Source: CAYNLY01 sp964398225 (GTDB lineage: Bacteria > Pseudomonadota > Zetaproteobacteria > Mariprofundales > Mariprofundaceae). Taken from it: a DNA stretch of 15,004 nt. The DNA is taken from contig CAYNLY010000038.1 of NCBI GenBank assembly GCA_964398225.1, positions 1 to 15,004 on the forward strand, written 5' to 3'. Position 1 is the stretch's first letter. Each line of letters begins with the position of its first letter. Below are positions 7,108-15,004 of this stretch, piece after piece. The notes beneath the pieces were generated by a model. The model had not been told where the DNA came from. It saw only the letters and a program-made list of their open reading frames with translations, and made no database searches. The translations under genes were made by a program, and so were the position numbers.

Positions 7108-7983
7108 ATGAGCGGAGCACTCCGCAAGGCCGTATTTCCGGTCGCGGGGCTCGGCACCCGCTTTCTTCCGGCAACGAAGGCGATGCCGAAGGAGATGCTG
7201 ACGATCGTCGATCGTCCGCTGATCCAGTACGGCGTCGAAGAAGCCATGGCCTCGGGGCTTTCCGACATCATCATGGTCACCGGCCGCGGCAAGCGCGCGA
7301 TCGAGGATCACTTCGACATTTCCGCGGAGCTGGAGGCCAACCTGAAGGCGGCGGGCAAGGAAACACTCTACCGGGAGGTTTCCCGGATCGCGCGCATGGC
7401 CAACGTGGCCTACATCCGCCAGAAGGAACCGAAGGGGCTCGGCCATGCGGTGCACTGTGCCGCCGACTGGGTCGGCGACGAGCCGTTTGCGGTGCTGCTC
7501 GCCGACGAGCTGATCCTTGCAGGAGAGCCGGCAATCGCCCAGCTCAAGCACGTCCATCAGGCGACCGGATGCTCGGTCGTGGGGCTCAGACGGGTGCCGC
7601 GCGAGCATGCCTCGCGCTACGGCATGGTCGCGGTCCAGCCCGAGAACGGGCAGCTGCGCATCACGCGCATGGTCGAAAAGCCGGCGCCCGAGGAGGCCCC
7701 GTCGGATCTTGCAATCATCGGTCGCTACATCTTCACCCCAAAGCTGTTCAAAGGTCTTACCCGGATCCGGCCTGGTGCCGGCGGCGAGCTTCAGCTGACC
7801 GATGCGATGGTCTGGCTGGCCGAGCGCGAACCGGTCTATGGCGTCATCGTCGAAGGCGAACGGTTCGATGCCGGCAACCCCGAGGGCTTCCTGCGCGCCA
7901 ATCTGGCGCTTGCATTGCGGCATCCCGATTACGGGCCGGCGCTTCGCCGCGACCTTGCCGCCTGGCTGGACGCCGATGGCTGA
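7108..7983 (+). CDS. galU: UTP--glucose-1-phosphate uridylyltransferase
   Basis: This cytosolic enzyme makes UDP-glucose from UTP and glucose-1-phosphate for surface polysaccharides and nucleotide-sugar pathways. The length of 291 residues is typical. Motifs: GLGTRFLPATKAMPKEML (14-31) for nucleotide binding, LGHAV (111-115), LLADE (130-134) with the metal-binding Asp133, VEKP (189-192), GELQLTDA (226-233) and RFDAGNP (252-258). The wording of the N-terminus (KAVFPVAGLGTRFLPATKA) resembles alpha/betaproteobacterial GalU more than the E. coli form. It begins seven bases after the ccsA stop, without a strong Shine-Dalgarno, and overlaps tsaB by 8 bp. Related glucose-1-phosphate thymidylyltransferases are excluded by the overall GalU pattern. 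Confidence 0.95.
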   Translation: MSGALRKAVFPVAGLGTRFLPATKAMPKEMLTIVDRPLIQYGVEEAMASGLSDIIMVTGRGKRAIEDHFDISAELEANLKAAGKETLYREVSRIARMANVAYIRQKEPKGLGHAVHCAADWVGDEPFAVLLADELILAGEPAIAQLKHVHQATGCSVVGLRRVPREHASRYGMVAVQPENGQLRITRMVEKPAPEEAPSDLAIIGRYIFTPKLFKGLTRIRPGAGGELQLTDAMVWLAEREPVYGVIVEGERFDAGNPEGFLRANLALALRHPDYGPALRRDLAAWLDADG

Positions 7984-8629
7984 GGCGGCCTCCGGCGTCC
8001 TGCTTCCGTGCCTTGCGCTGGATACGGCGGCAAGCGACAGCTGCGCCGTGTTCTGGACGGCCGACGGAAAGATGCACGGCCGCGCCATCGCGCACCAGGC
8101 CCGATCCCGGGAACTGATGGATTCGCTCGACGATCTTCGCATCGAAGCGGGCCTTGCCTGGCCCGAAATTCGGATGCTCGCCTTCAGCGCGGGACCCGGC
8201 TCGTTCACCGGCCTGCGGATCGGGGCCGCGACCCTTTGCGGCATCAACGCGCGCTGGCACCGGCCCTGGATCGCGCTGGATTCGCTCGCCGTCACCGCGA
8301 TGCGCGCCGAACACGATGCTCCGGTCTGGGTCTTCGAGGACGCGCGTTCGGGCTTCGTCTACACCGGCCGCTACCTTCGCGGCCGGGCGCTGGAGGCGCC
8401 GAAGCTTCTCCGCTGGGCGGATGTTGCGGAGCTTGCCGACGGCCCCTGGATCGCCGAAGCCGATCCGCCCGAACCGATTGCGGGACGCGAGCGTCTGCAT
8501 CCTGTGCGCAGCCGGCTGGACGCGCTCATCGCCCTGCTTGGCGGCCTCGATTCTGCATCCGTCAGGCCCGATCCCTATCCGATGCCGGTCTATCTTCAGG
8601 CATCCCAGGCGGAGCGCCTGCATGGCTGA
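7976..8629 (+). CDS. tsaB: tRNA threonylcarbamoyladenosine biosynthesis protein TsaB
   Basis: TsaB is the scaffold partner of TsaD (with TsaE) in transferring the threonylcarbamoyl group to A37 of ANN-decoding tRNAs. The 217-residue product belongs to the ASKHA fold. It has LALDTAASDSC (13-23) near the N-terminus and the diagnostic FSAGPGSFTGLRIG (70-83). The C-terminal half (about 110-217) is less conserved, as usual for TsaB. The ATG at 7976 overlaps galU by 8 bp, and the 3' end overlaps the next gene by 8 bp. With the tsaC-like gene 4 kb upstream in the same run, two t6A genes may be co-expressed; tsaD and tsaE are not in the window. No rimI follows, unlike in many bacteria. Confidence 0.93.
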   Translation: MAEAASGVLLPCLALDTAASDSCAVFWTADGKMHGRAIAHQARSRELMDSLDDLRIEAGLAWPEIRMLAFSAGPGSFTGLRIGAATLCGINARWHRPWIALDSLAVTAMRAEHDAPVWVFEDARSGFVYTGRYLRGRALEAPKLLRWADVAELADGPWIAEADPPEPIAGRERLHPVRSRLDALIALLGGLDSASVRPDPYPMPVYLQASQAERLHG

Positions 8630-9125
8630 GCCCGTGCGCGTGCTTATGGTCTGCCTTGGCAACATCTGCCGCTCCCCTCTGGCCGAGGCGGTGATGCGCC
8701 ACGAAGCCGAACGCAAGGGCCTTGCCTCGAGGTTCCACTTTGCCTCCGCGGGCACGGGCGACTGGCACATCGGCAAAGGCGCCGACCCCCGTTCGATCGC
8801 GACGGCGGCGCGCCACGGACTGGACCTCAGTCGCCATCGAGCCCGTCAGATCACGGCCGGGGACATCGACCGGTGGGACTGGTTCGTGGCCATGGACGCC
8901 TCCAACCGCGCGGACCTGCTGTGGCTGGGGGCGCCGGCCGGGCGCGTGCTGATGATGCGCCAGTTCGAGGCCGGCGGCGATCCGGACGCGGCGCCCGACG
9001 TTCCCGATCCCTACTACGGCGGCGGGGACGGCTTCGAGCGGGTGTTCGCGATGCTGAGCCGGAACGCGGCGCTTCTGCTCGACTTCCTCGTCCGCGCCGA
9101 GGCCGGCATCCCGCAGCAGGACTGA
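8622..9125 (+). CDS. low-molecular-weight protein-tyrosine phosphatase
   Basis: A 167-residue phosphatase of the LMW-PTP family, which dephosphorylates phosphotyrosine through a cysteinyl-phosphate. The P-loop VCLGNICRS (10-18) carries nucleophile Cys11 and Arg17, and the general-acid loop VPDPYYGG (127-134) carries Asp129, so all catalytic residues are present. A purine-rich GGCGGAG (about 8609-8615) lies six bases before the ATG. It overlaps tsaB by 8 bp and is the last gene of the run. No tyrosine kinase or capsule export gene is here, so a Wzb-type role in polysaccharide control is only hinted at by galU. The ArsC branch of this fold is less likely given the DPYYGG loop. It ends six bases before the convergent ntrC stop, with no terminator hairpin seen. 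Confidence 0.92.
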   Translation: MAEPVRVLMVCLGNICRSPLAEAVMRHEAERKGLASRFHFASAGTGDWHIGKGADPRSIATAARHGLDLSRHRARQITAGDIDRWDWFVAMDASNRADLLWLGAPAGRVLMMRQFEAGGDPDAAPDVPDPYYGGGDGFERVFAMLSRNAALLLDFLVRAEAGIPQQD

Positions 9126-9131
9126 CGCCCT

Positions 9132-10522
<1,391 letters not shown>

Positions 10523-10535
<13 letters not shown>

Positions 10536-11542
10536 GTCGTCCCCCGTTCGGCGGGCAACTGGATGGCCACGCGCGTCCGCTTCCGCCCGGCATCGAGCAG
10601 CACGCGCCCACCGTGCTCGAGCGCCACCCGCTCCACCAGCGCAAGTCCCAGCCCGCTGCCGCGCTCCTTGCCGGTGACATAGGGCACGAACAGCCGTTCG
10701 CGAATCGACTCGGGCACCGGCTCGCCGTCGTTCGTGATCGCGATCTCGATCACCGGGGCGTCCCGCCCCGGCAGGCGCGCATCCGGAACCAGCCGGGTCT
10801 GCCATTCGATGAAACCCGGTTTGGCCTCGACGGCATTGCGCCACAGGTTCTCCAGCGCCTGCTTGAGCCGCGCCCGGTGCGCGCGCACCCGGGGCAGGCT
10901 GGGATCGAACACGCGCCGCAGCTCGATTCCGGAAACCGGCTCACAGACCTCGAGGATCAGGCCGTGGACATTCACCGGCTCCATCTCCACATCGGCTCGC
11001 GGCCCGAGCTGGAGAAACGCGTCGATCCGCTCCCGGATCCGGCTCGTGCCGTCCTCGATCCGCGCCAGCGCCTCCGCGGTTTCCACATCCGGCGACCGCG
11101 AGCGCAGCCACTGCGTGGCACCGCGGATTGCCGCCAGCGGGTTTTTGACCTCGTGCGCAAGCTCCAGCGCGATCCGCGCGGCGGCCTCGGCCAGTTCGGT
11201 GCGCCGGGCATGCTCCTCCACTTCCCGGCGATGGGCCTCCATGACGAACATCAGCACCAGGCCTCCTTCCCGCCGGCCGAGATGCAGGGACACCGGCATG
11301 CCCGTTCCGCGCAGGCACATCCGGTGGCTGGTCACGACCGGAACCCCTTCCCCGAGGCGCGCCAGCATCGCCTCGCCCTCGCCAGCGGGCGCAAACAGCG
11401 ACAGCCACGAAGATCCCGCCAGGCGCCGCTCGGAGCGGCCCAGCGCCTCGCAGGCAAGGAGGCTTGCCGCTTCCACGCACCCTTCGGCATCGAGCAGCAG
11501 CGTCGGCACCGGCAACGCGGAAAGCGGGACCCGGCTGCTCAT
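10523..11542 (-). CDS. ntrB: nitrogen regulation sensor histidine kinase NtrB
   Basis: A soluble sensor kinase (339 residues, no membrane helix) that phosphorylates NtrC under nitrogen limitation and is switched to phosphatase mode by PII protein. A PAS-like sensor segment spans about 5-105. The H-box LELAHEVKNPLAAIRG (126-141) carries phospho-acceptor His130; the N-box LENLWRNAVEA (230-240) carries Asn236. The ATP lid has NDGEP (271-275) and GSGLGLALV (295-303). The Asn-rich N-box differs slightly from the usual NAxxA form but keeps the key Asn. The ATG overlaps the dusB stop as ATGA, so dusB-ntrB-ntrC are probably translated in a coupled series. No PII gene (glnB/glnK) lies in the window. 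Confidence 0.93.
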
Positions 11543-12561
11543 GCGGCGCGCGAAAGGCGGAAGCCTTCGCCCAGGAAAAAAGCGCGGGCGGCGGCCAGTT
11601 GATCGGACCAGCGCTCGATGCGCTGGAAATCGCGCCGGAACTCCGCCGCCCCCGGAAGCCCCTTCGAATACCAGGGCACATGCTTGCGGGCAAGCTTCGA
11701 GGCCGTCGCCACGCCGTGATGCTCGGCCAGATTCCGCAGATGTTCCTCGACGACGGCCCAGCGTTCCTCGGCAGAAGGCTGCGCCGGGAGGGGCTCGCCG
11801 CAAAGGGCCGCGCGCACCTCGGCGAGCACCCAGGGATTCCCCTGCACCGCGCGCCCGACCATCACGCCGTCGCAGCCGGAAATCCGGACCATTTCGAGCG
11901 CACTTGCCGCATCGACCACATCGCCGTTGCCGACGACCGGAATGCGCACCGCGGCCTTGGCCCGGCCGATGTCCTCCCAGTTGGCCCGGCCGTTGAACAT
12001 CTGGGCCCGCGTCCTTCCGTGCACGGTCAGCATCCGGATGCCGCAATCCTCGGCGATGCGTGCGATGCGCTCGACGTTCTTCGTCCGCTCGTCCCAGCCG
12101 GTGCGGATCTTGAGCGTGACCGGCACCTCGACCGCCCGGACCACCGCGCGCAGGATTTCGGCCACCCTCCTCTCGTCCCGCAGCAGCGCGGAGCCCGCCA
12201 CCTGCTTCACGACCTTCTTGACCGGACAGCCCATGTTGATGTCCACGATGTCGGCGCCGCGCTGCACGGCCCAGCGCGCGGCCTCAGCGACGAATCCGGG
12301 CTCGGAACCGGCCACCTGAATGGCGACCGGGTGCTCGTCGGGGTCGATCCCGGCCATGCGCTCGGTGCGCTCGCGCCCCTGCTCGACCGCGCGCGAGGCG
12401 ATCATCTCGGTGACCGTCAGCCCGACACCGAAACGCCGGCAAATGCGCCGGAACGGCAGATCGGTGATGCCGGCCATCGGGGCGAGCACCAGCGGCGGAT
12501 CGATCCGGTGCGGACCGACATCGAAGCCGGGAAGCGGGATCCGGGTGGGGTTCGAAGTCAT
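11539..12561 (-). CDS. dusB: tRNA dihydrouridine synthase DusB (NifR3)
   Basis: An FMN-dependent, NADPH-using enzyme that reduces specific uridines of tRNA to dihydrouridine. The 340-residue length is normal. The FMN-binding N-terminus APMAGITDLPFR (27-38), catalytic Cys112 in NMGCPVKKV (109-117), Lys151 in TLKIRTGW and HGRTRAQMFNG (181-191) are present, as are the phosphate-binding GNGDV (211-215) and MVGRAVQGNPW (234-244). It leads the ntrBC operon, the nifR3-ntrB-ntrC order classic for Alphaproteobacteria; in enteric bacteria dusB precedes fis instead. The start at 12561 fits family N-termini and has AGGCAGGA (12579-12572) ten bases upstream. An in-frame extension to 12834, antisense to engB, is not credible. 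Confidence 0.95.
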   Translation of the reverse strand: MTSNPTRIPLPGFDVGPHRIDPPLVLAPMAGITDLPFRRICRRFGVGLTVTEMIASRAVEQGRERTERMAGIDPDEHPVAIQVAGSEPGFVAEAARWAVQRGADIVDINMGCPVKKVVKQVAGSALLRDERRVAEILRAVVRAVEVPVTLKIRTGWDERTKNVERIARIAEDCGIRMLTVHGRTRAQMFNGRANWEDIGRAKAAVRIPVVGNGDVVDAASALEMVRISGCDGVMVGRAVQGNPWVLAEVRAALCGEPLPAQPSAEERWAVVEEHLRNLAEHHGVATASKLARKHVPWYSKGLPGAAEFRRDFQRIERWSDQLAAARAFFLGEGFRLSRAA

Positions 12562-12631
12562 CGGGAATCTGTCCTGCCTAAATTTTGTGCACACTCTAGC
12601 CAGAAGCCCAGATGCGTGCCAGCTTCGCGCC
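12562..12631. promoter_or_regulatory. divergent dusB/engB promoter region
   Basis: This 70-bp spacer holds the most AT-rich patch of the window (about 12577-12598) and a perfect 8-bp palindrome TGTGCACA (12586-12593). For dusB (minus strand), CTGGCA (12622-12617) and TAGAGT (12598-12593), 18 bp apart, each match four of six consensus bases. They would place the start of transcription near 12586 and leave a leader of about 25 nt with AGGCAGGA. No convincing promoter or Shine-Dalgarno was found for engB in the other direction, although one must lie here or upstream. The palindrome overlaps the predicted dusB start and could be an operator, but it is short. Confidence 0.4.
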
Positions 12632-13231
12632 ATGCCGACGGAGATCATACGCTGGCCGAACGCCCGTTTCGTTGTGTCGGTGGCCGATCCCGCGCGCTTT
12701 CCGGCCGCCGATCTGCCGCATGTGGCGGTGGCCGGCCATTCCAATGTGGGCAAGTCCTCGCTGCTCAACGCGCTGTTCGGCCGCAGGAACCTCGTCAAGA
12801 CCTCGAAATCCCCCGGCTGCACCCGGCTCATCAACGTCTTCGAGGTCGACGGCCGCTTCCGGGTCGTGGATCTGCCCGGCTACGGTTTCGCCCGGGCGGG
12901 CAAGCAGGCCCGGAGGCAATGGGCGGAGCTGATCGAGGGCTACCTGACGGGCCCGATGGGTCCGGATCTCGTGCTCGTGCTGCTGGACATCCGCCACGGA
13001 CCGAAGCCGGCCGATCTGCAGCTCGTCGAATGGCTCGATGCGCATGGGCTGATCTGGGAGCCCGTGGCCACAAAGGCGGACAAGCTGTCGGGCAACCGGC
13101 GTGCGGTCCGGCTTCGCGAAATGGCCCGGGATCTGGGCGGACGCAAGCCTCTGGCCACCTCGAGCCAGGACGGGCGCGGCATCGAAGAGCTGCGCCGGAT
13201 GCTGATCGAAATGCTCGGGCTCAACCCCTAG
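12632..13231 (+). CDS. engB: ribosome biogenesis GTP-binding protein EngB (YsxC/YihA)
   Basis: A 199-residue TRAFAC-class GTPase needed for late assembly of the large ribosomal subunit. All G motifs are visible: G1 GHSNVGKSS (35-43), G2 threonine in SPGCTR (Thr64), G3 DLPGYG (80-85), G4 TKADK (147-151) and G5 around TSSQDGRG (176-183). G1 normally reads GRSNVGKS in this family, so His36 is a mild variant. The ATG at 12632 fits the usual N-terminal length, but no Shine-Dalgarno precedes it. It is divergent from dusB. Its stop codon shares the CTAG palindrome with the stop of the RquA-like gene on the other strand. The cytochrome c4 gene often found next to engB in gammaproteobacteria is absent. 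Confidence 0.94.
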   Translation: MPTEIIRWPNARFVVSVADPARFPAADLPHVAVAGHSNVGKSSLLNALFGRRNLVKTSKSPGCTRLINVFEVDGRFRVVDLPGYGFARAGKQARRQWAELIEGYLTGPMGPDLVLVLLDIRHGPKPADLQLVEWLDAHGLIWEPVATKADKLSGNRRAVRLREMARDLGGRKPLATSSQDGRGIEELRRMLIEMLGLNP

Positions 13232-13908
13232 AACTGAAGCCGGAAACGAACCACCCGATAGAACCCCCGGAAGAAGTATGCTTCCCGCTCGCGGACCGCG
13301 GTCTTCCCGCAGCCGGCTGCCGCTTCGATTGCGCGCGCATCGAGGTCTTCGTCCCAGAAACCGCCCAGGAAAGGCTCCAGGCGCGTCAGAAGCGCGCGCG
13401 CAGGAGGGAATCGGAACAGCGGATGGCGCCGGGGCGCGGGCGCATACTCGGTGATCACCAGGCTTCCGCCGGGCCGGAGCACGCGCACGGCCTCCGCCAT
13501 CGTCCTCGCCCTTGCCTCGGGCGGCATCTCATGAAAGAGGAAAAAGATCACGACCTGATCGACGCACGACTCGGCGAGCCCGAGGCGCTCCGCATCCATC
13601 TGCGCAAGCAGCAGGCGACCCTCAGGAACCTTGCGGCGGGCAAGCCGGAGCTGGATGCCCGCGACATCCACCAGCACCATCGGGCGCCCCAGCCTTCCCG
13701 CTGCCCTGGGCGTGAACGCCCCGTAGACGCAGGAAAGCTGCAGCACGCGGGCGTCCTTCCGCCCGTCGAGCATGGAAAGCGTGGCCTCCATCAGCTTTCG
13801 GTACTGGCCGAACAGAATCGCGTTGATGACCGGAGAATGATCGAAGAACCAGACGCCCACGCGCCACAGATAGGCCCACCAGTAATGGCGCGCCAGATAC
13901 CACGGCAC
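13228..13908 (-). CDS. rquA: RquA-like protein, rhodoquinone biosynthesis (class I SAM-dependent fold)
   Basis: RquA converts ubiquinone to rhodoquinone, the low-potential quinone used for fumarate reduction at low oxygen; it uses S-adenosylmethionine as amino donor despite a methyltransferase fold. The 226-residue product matches the RquA pattern as I know it: N-terminal YLARHYWWAYL (4-14), a non-standard SAM motif VLQLSCVYGAFTPR (55-68) instead of GxGxG, VLVDV (78-82), IFFLFHEMP (121-129), VLRPGGSLVI (143-152) and LEPFLGGFW (177-185). UbiE-like methylases are the alternative. The GTG start at 13908 has no Shine-Dalgarno and cuts into conserved-looking sequence. The frame is open back to the TAG ending the upstream methyltransferase, in the same frame. 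A CTG at 13938 with GGAGA (13949-13945) seven bases upstream would add ten residues. It converges on engB with overlapping stops. Confidence 0.78.
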   Translation of the reverse strand: MPWYLARHYWWAYLWRVGVWFFDHSPVINAILFGQYRKLMEATLSMLDGRKDARVLQLSCVYGAFTPRAAGRLGRPMVLVDVAGIQLRLARRKVPEGRLLLAQMDAERLGLAESCVDQVVIFFLFHEMPPEARARTMAEAVRVLRPGGSLVITEYAPAPRRHPLFRFPPARALLTRLEPFLGGFWDEDLDARAIEAAAGCGKTAVREREAYFFRGFYRVVRFRLQF

Positions 13909-13941
13909 GCCGTCGAGGAAACGCTTGTAGATCGCCAGCGG

Positions 13942-14514
13942 CTATCTCCGGACCAATACGTAGCCGAGCTCGAAGCGGCCGCCGCGATGCGGCGCCAGCA
14001 CCGGCGGCTCGGCATCCGGCCACTGCCAGCGGTCATCGGCAAACAGCCTGCGCATCGCGAGCAGATCGCAGTGAAACGGCGGGCCGCCTTCGGCACCGGT
14101 CTGCATGAACAGCGCATAAAGCCTGCCGCCCGGCTTCAGCCAGTCGTAAAGCCTGCGCTCATAGTCCGCGCGCTGCTCCGGCCGGATCGCGCACAGGCAG
14201 GTCTGCTCGTAAATGGCATCGAACGGGGCCTGAGGCGCAAAGTCGAACAGGTCGCCAAGGACGATCTCGGCAACCAGCCCCGCATCATCCAAAACCCGGC
14301 GCAGATGCCGGATGGCCGATGGCGCGATATCGATGGCCGTCACGTCAAAGCCGCGCCGCGCCAGCGCCACAACCTCATGTCCGCGTCCGCAGCCCGGAAT
14401 CAGGATGCGGCAGGGTTCAAGCCCACGGGCAAGGAATACGTCCAGCGCCGGGCTCGGGCCACCGCGATCCCAGCCGGTTTCCCCGGCCCGGTAGCGCGCC
14501 TCCCAGTCGTTCAT
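13942..14514 (-). CDS. thiopurine methyltransferase (TPMT)-family SAM-dependent methyltransferase
   Basis: A 190-residue class I methyltransferase. It has the TPMT-family opening W-x(8)-GWDRGGPSPAL, the SAM-binding motif I ILIPGCGRGHEV (37-48), the acidic residue after beta-2 in VTAIDIAPSAI and a post-motif EQTCLCAI segment. It ends RFELGYVLVRR, as full-length family members do. Relatives methylate thiols, halides, selenium or tellurium compounds, and I cannot tell the substrate here. The start overlaps the stop of the upstream membrane-protein gene as ATGA. Its amber stop (13944-13942) is followed in the same frame by the RquA-like sequence, so the two enzymes are tightly linked in translation. 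Confidence 0.88.
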   Translation of the reverse strand: MNDWEARYRAGETGWDRGGPSPALDVFLARGLEPCRILIPGCGRGHEVVALARRGFDVTAIDIAPSAIRHLRRVLDDAGLVAEIVLGDLFDFAPQAPFDAIYEQTCLCAIRPEQRADYERRLYDWLKPGGRLYALFMQTGAEGGPPFHCDLLAMRRLFADDRWQWPDAEPPVLAPHRGGRFELGYVLVRR

Positions 14515-14987
14515 GCCGCCTCCCGCGACTCTCCGCGCTTCACGAGCCGCACCAGAATCACGGCCAGCAGCGCCAGTCCCGCCATCGCGATGGCTCCGAG
14601 ATCATGATGGCTCAGCCACTGGCAGAAGAACACCCAGCCGACCACGAGGCCAAGGATGACGAGCCCGATCAGCCCCTGGACCAGCTCGCGCAACAGAATC
14701 GGCAGGCCCGATGCAGCGCGGAACAGCATCCCGAACGGCGCGCTGAGCAGAGCCTCGAAACCCTCGAACCACTGCGGCCGGCGCAGCAGAACCCAGCCGA
14801 AGGCGATGACGACGATCGCAAAGACCCCGTAATCCACCAGAAGCCAGCCGAAATCGACGCCGTCCATCCAGTCCGGCGGCCCACCGCGTTCGGTATAGGC
14901 CTCGCCGCGATCCAGCGGATCGGCCAGGGCCGCGGCCGGCAGCCATGCCGCCGTCATTGCAAGGAATCGCACGAACCTTTTTCCCAT
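14511..14987 (-). CDS. small membrane protein with signal peptide, function unknown
   Basis: I do not recognise this 158-residue protein. It has a basic, hydrophobic N-terminus (1-22) ending AAALA-DP that looks like a cleavable signal peptide. A short acidic, exported-looking segment follows (23-47), then three hydrophobic stretches at about 48-68, 103-122 and 130-147 and a basic C-terminal tail. The start is well supported: GAGGAG (15001-14996) lies eight bases upstream. The stop overlaps the TPMT-family gene (ATGA), so it probably leads an operon with that gene and the RquA-like gene. A link to quinone or membrane redox chemistry is guilt by association only. Its promoter lies beyond the window edge. 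Confidence 0.75.
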   Translation of the reverse strand: MGKRFVRFLAMTAAWLPAAALADPLDRGEAYTERGGPPDWMDGVDFGWLLVDYGVFAIVVIAFGWVLLRRPQWFEGFEALLSAPFGMLFRAASGLPILLRELVQGLIGLVILGLVVGWVFFCQWLSHHDLGAIAMAGLALLAVILVRLVKRGESREAA

Positions 14988-15004
14988 TTCTGCATCTCCT
15001 CAAA

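Noticed and set aside
7030..8776. Minus-strand frames (421 and 310 codons) opposite galU and tsaB.
   Set aside because: They are shadows of genes with complete, recognised motifs on the plus strand; no motif or ribosome binding site supports them.
9126..9131. Intrinsic terminator between the phosphatase and ntrC genes.
   Set aside because: The gap is only 6 bp, and I see no GC hairpin followed by a T-run in either direction.
13908..13944. A nonsense mutation splitting a true TPMT-RquA fusion (pseudogene).
   Set aside because: The TPMT-family protein ends at its normal C-terminus right before the TAG, and both halves keep intact motifs, so two adjacent genes are more likely than a broken fusion. 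I keep readthrough as an open question rather than calling a pseudogene.
11464..14607. Very long plus-strand open frame (about 1,047 codons) crossing dusB, engB and the TPMT/RquA region.
   Set aside because: It lies antisense to, or out of frame with, five well-identified genes and shows low-complexity Arg/Ala/Pro/His-rich composition with no domain. Long shadow frames are common at high GC.

Overview
The window is a dense, GC-rich piece of a bacterial chromosome (well above 60% G+C by eye) with 14 protein genes and almost no spacer DNA. Most neighbours on the same strand overlap by 4-13 bases or lie within about 35 bases of each other. I see no tRNA, rRNA, CRISPR array, insertion sequence or phage gene. 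The longest non-coding stretches are 1-86, 1742-1837 (96 bp) and 12562-12631 (70 bp), and each holds promoter-like sequence. The content points to a proteobacterium, but the class is unclear. A dusB(nifR3)-ntrB-ntrC operon and GalU/NtrC sequence style recall Alphaproteobacteria. The system II (ResB/CcsA) cytochrome c pathway is more typical of beta-, some gamma- and deep-branching proteobacteria. The Pab1020-type RNA ligase with its PIN-domain partner is best known from archaea and scattered bacteria.

Layout. (1) 87-1741: an archaeal-type ATP-dependent RNA ligase (+) faces its PIN-domain 'RNA ligase partner' (-); their 3' ends overlap by 10 bp. (2) 1838-9125 (+): one long, tightly packed run of purD, purE, a divergent tsaC-like gene, resB (ccs1), ccsA (resC), galU, tsaB and a low-molecular-weight tyrosine phosphatase. 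It probably forms one transcription unit mixing purine synthesis, tRNA t6A modification, cytochrome c assembly and UDP-glucose synthesis. (3) 9132-12561 (-): dusB-ntrB-ntrC, coding for tRNA dihydrouridine synthase and the nitrogen two-component system. (4) 12632-13231 (+): engB/ysxC, a ribosome-assembly GTPase divergent from dusB. (5) 13228-14987 (-): a small membrane protein, a TPMT-family methyltransferase and an RquA-like protein (rhodoquinone synthesis), probably one operon reading leftward.

The points most worth a second look are as follows. The RNA ligase/PIN pair has convergent genes and similar predicted promoters. The RquA-like gene suggests rhodoquinone-based low-oxygen respiration. 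It follows the TPMT gene in the same reading frame after a single amber codon, and lacks a convincing standard start. The tsaC-like gene has altered substrate-site motifs and also lacks a convincing start codon.
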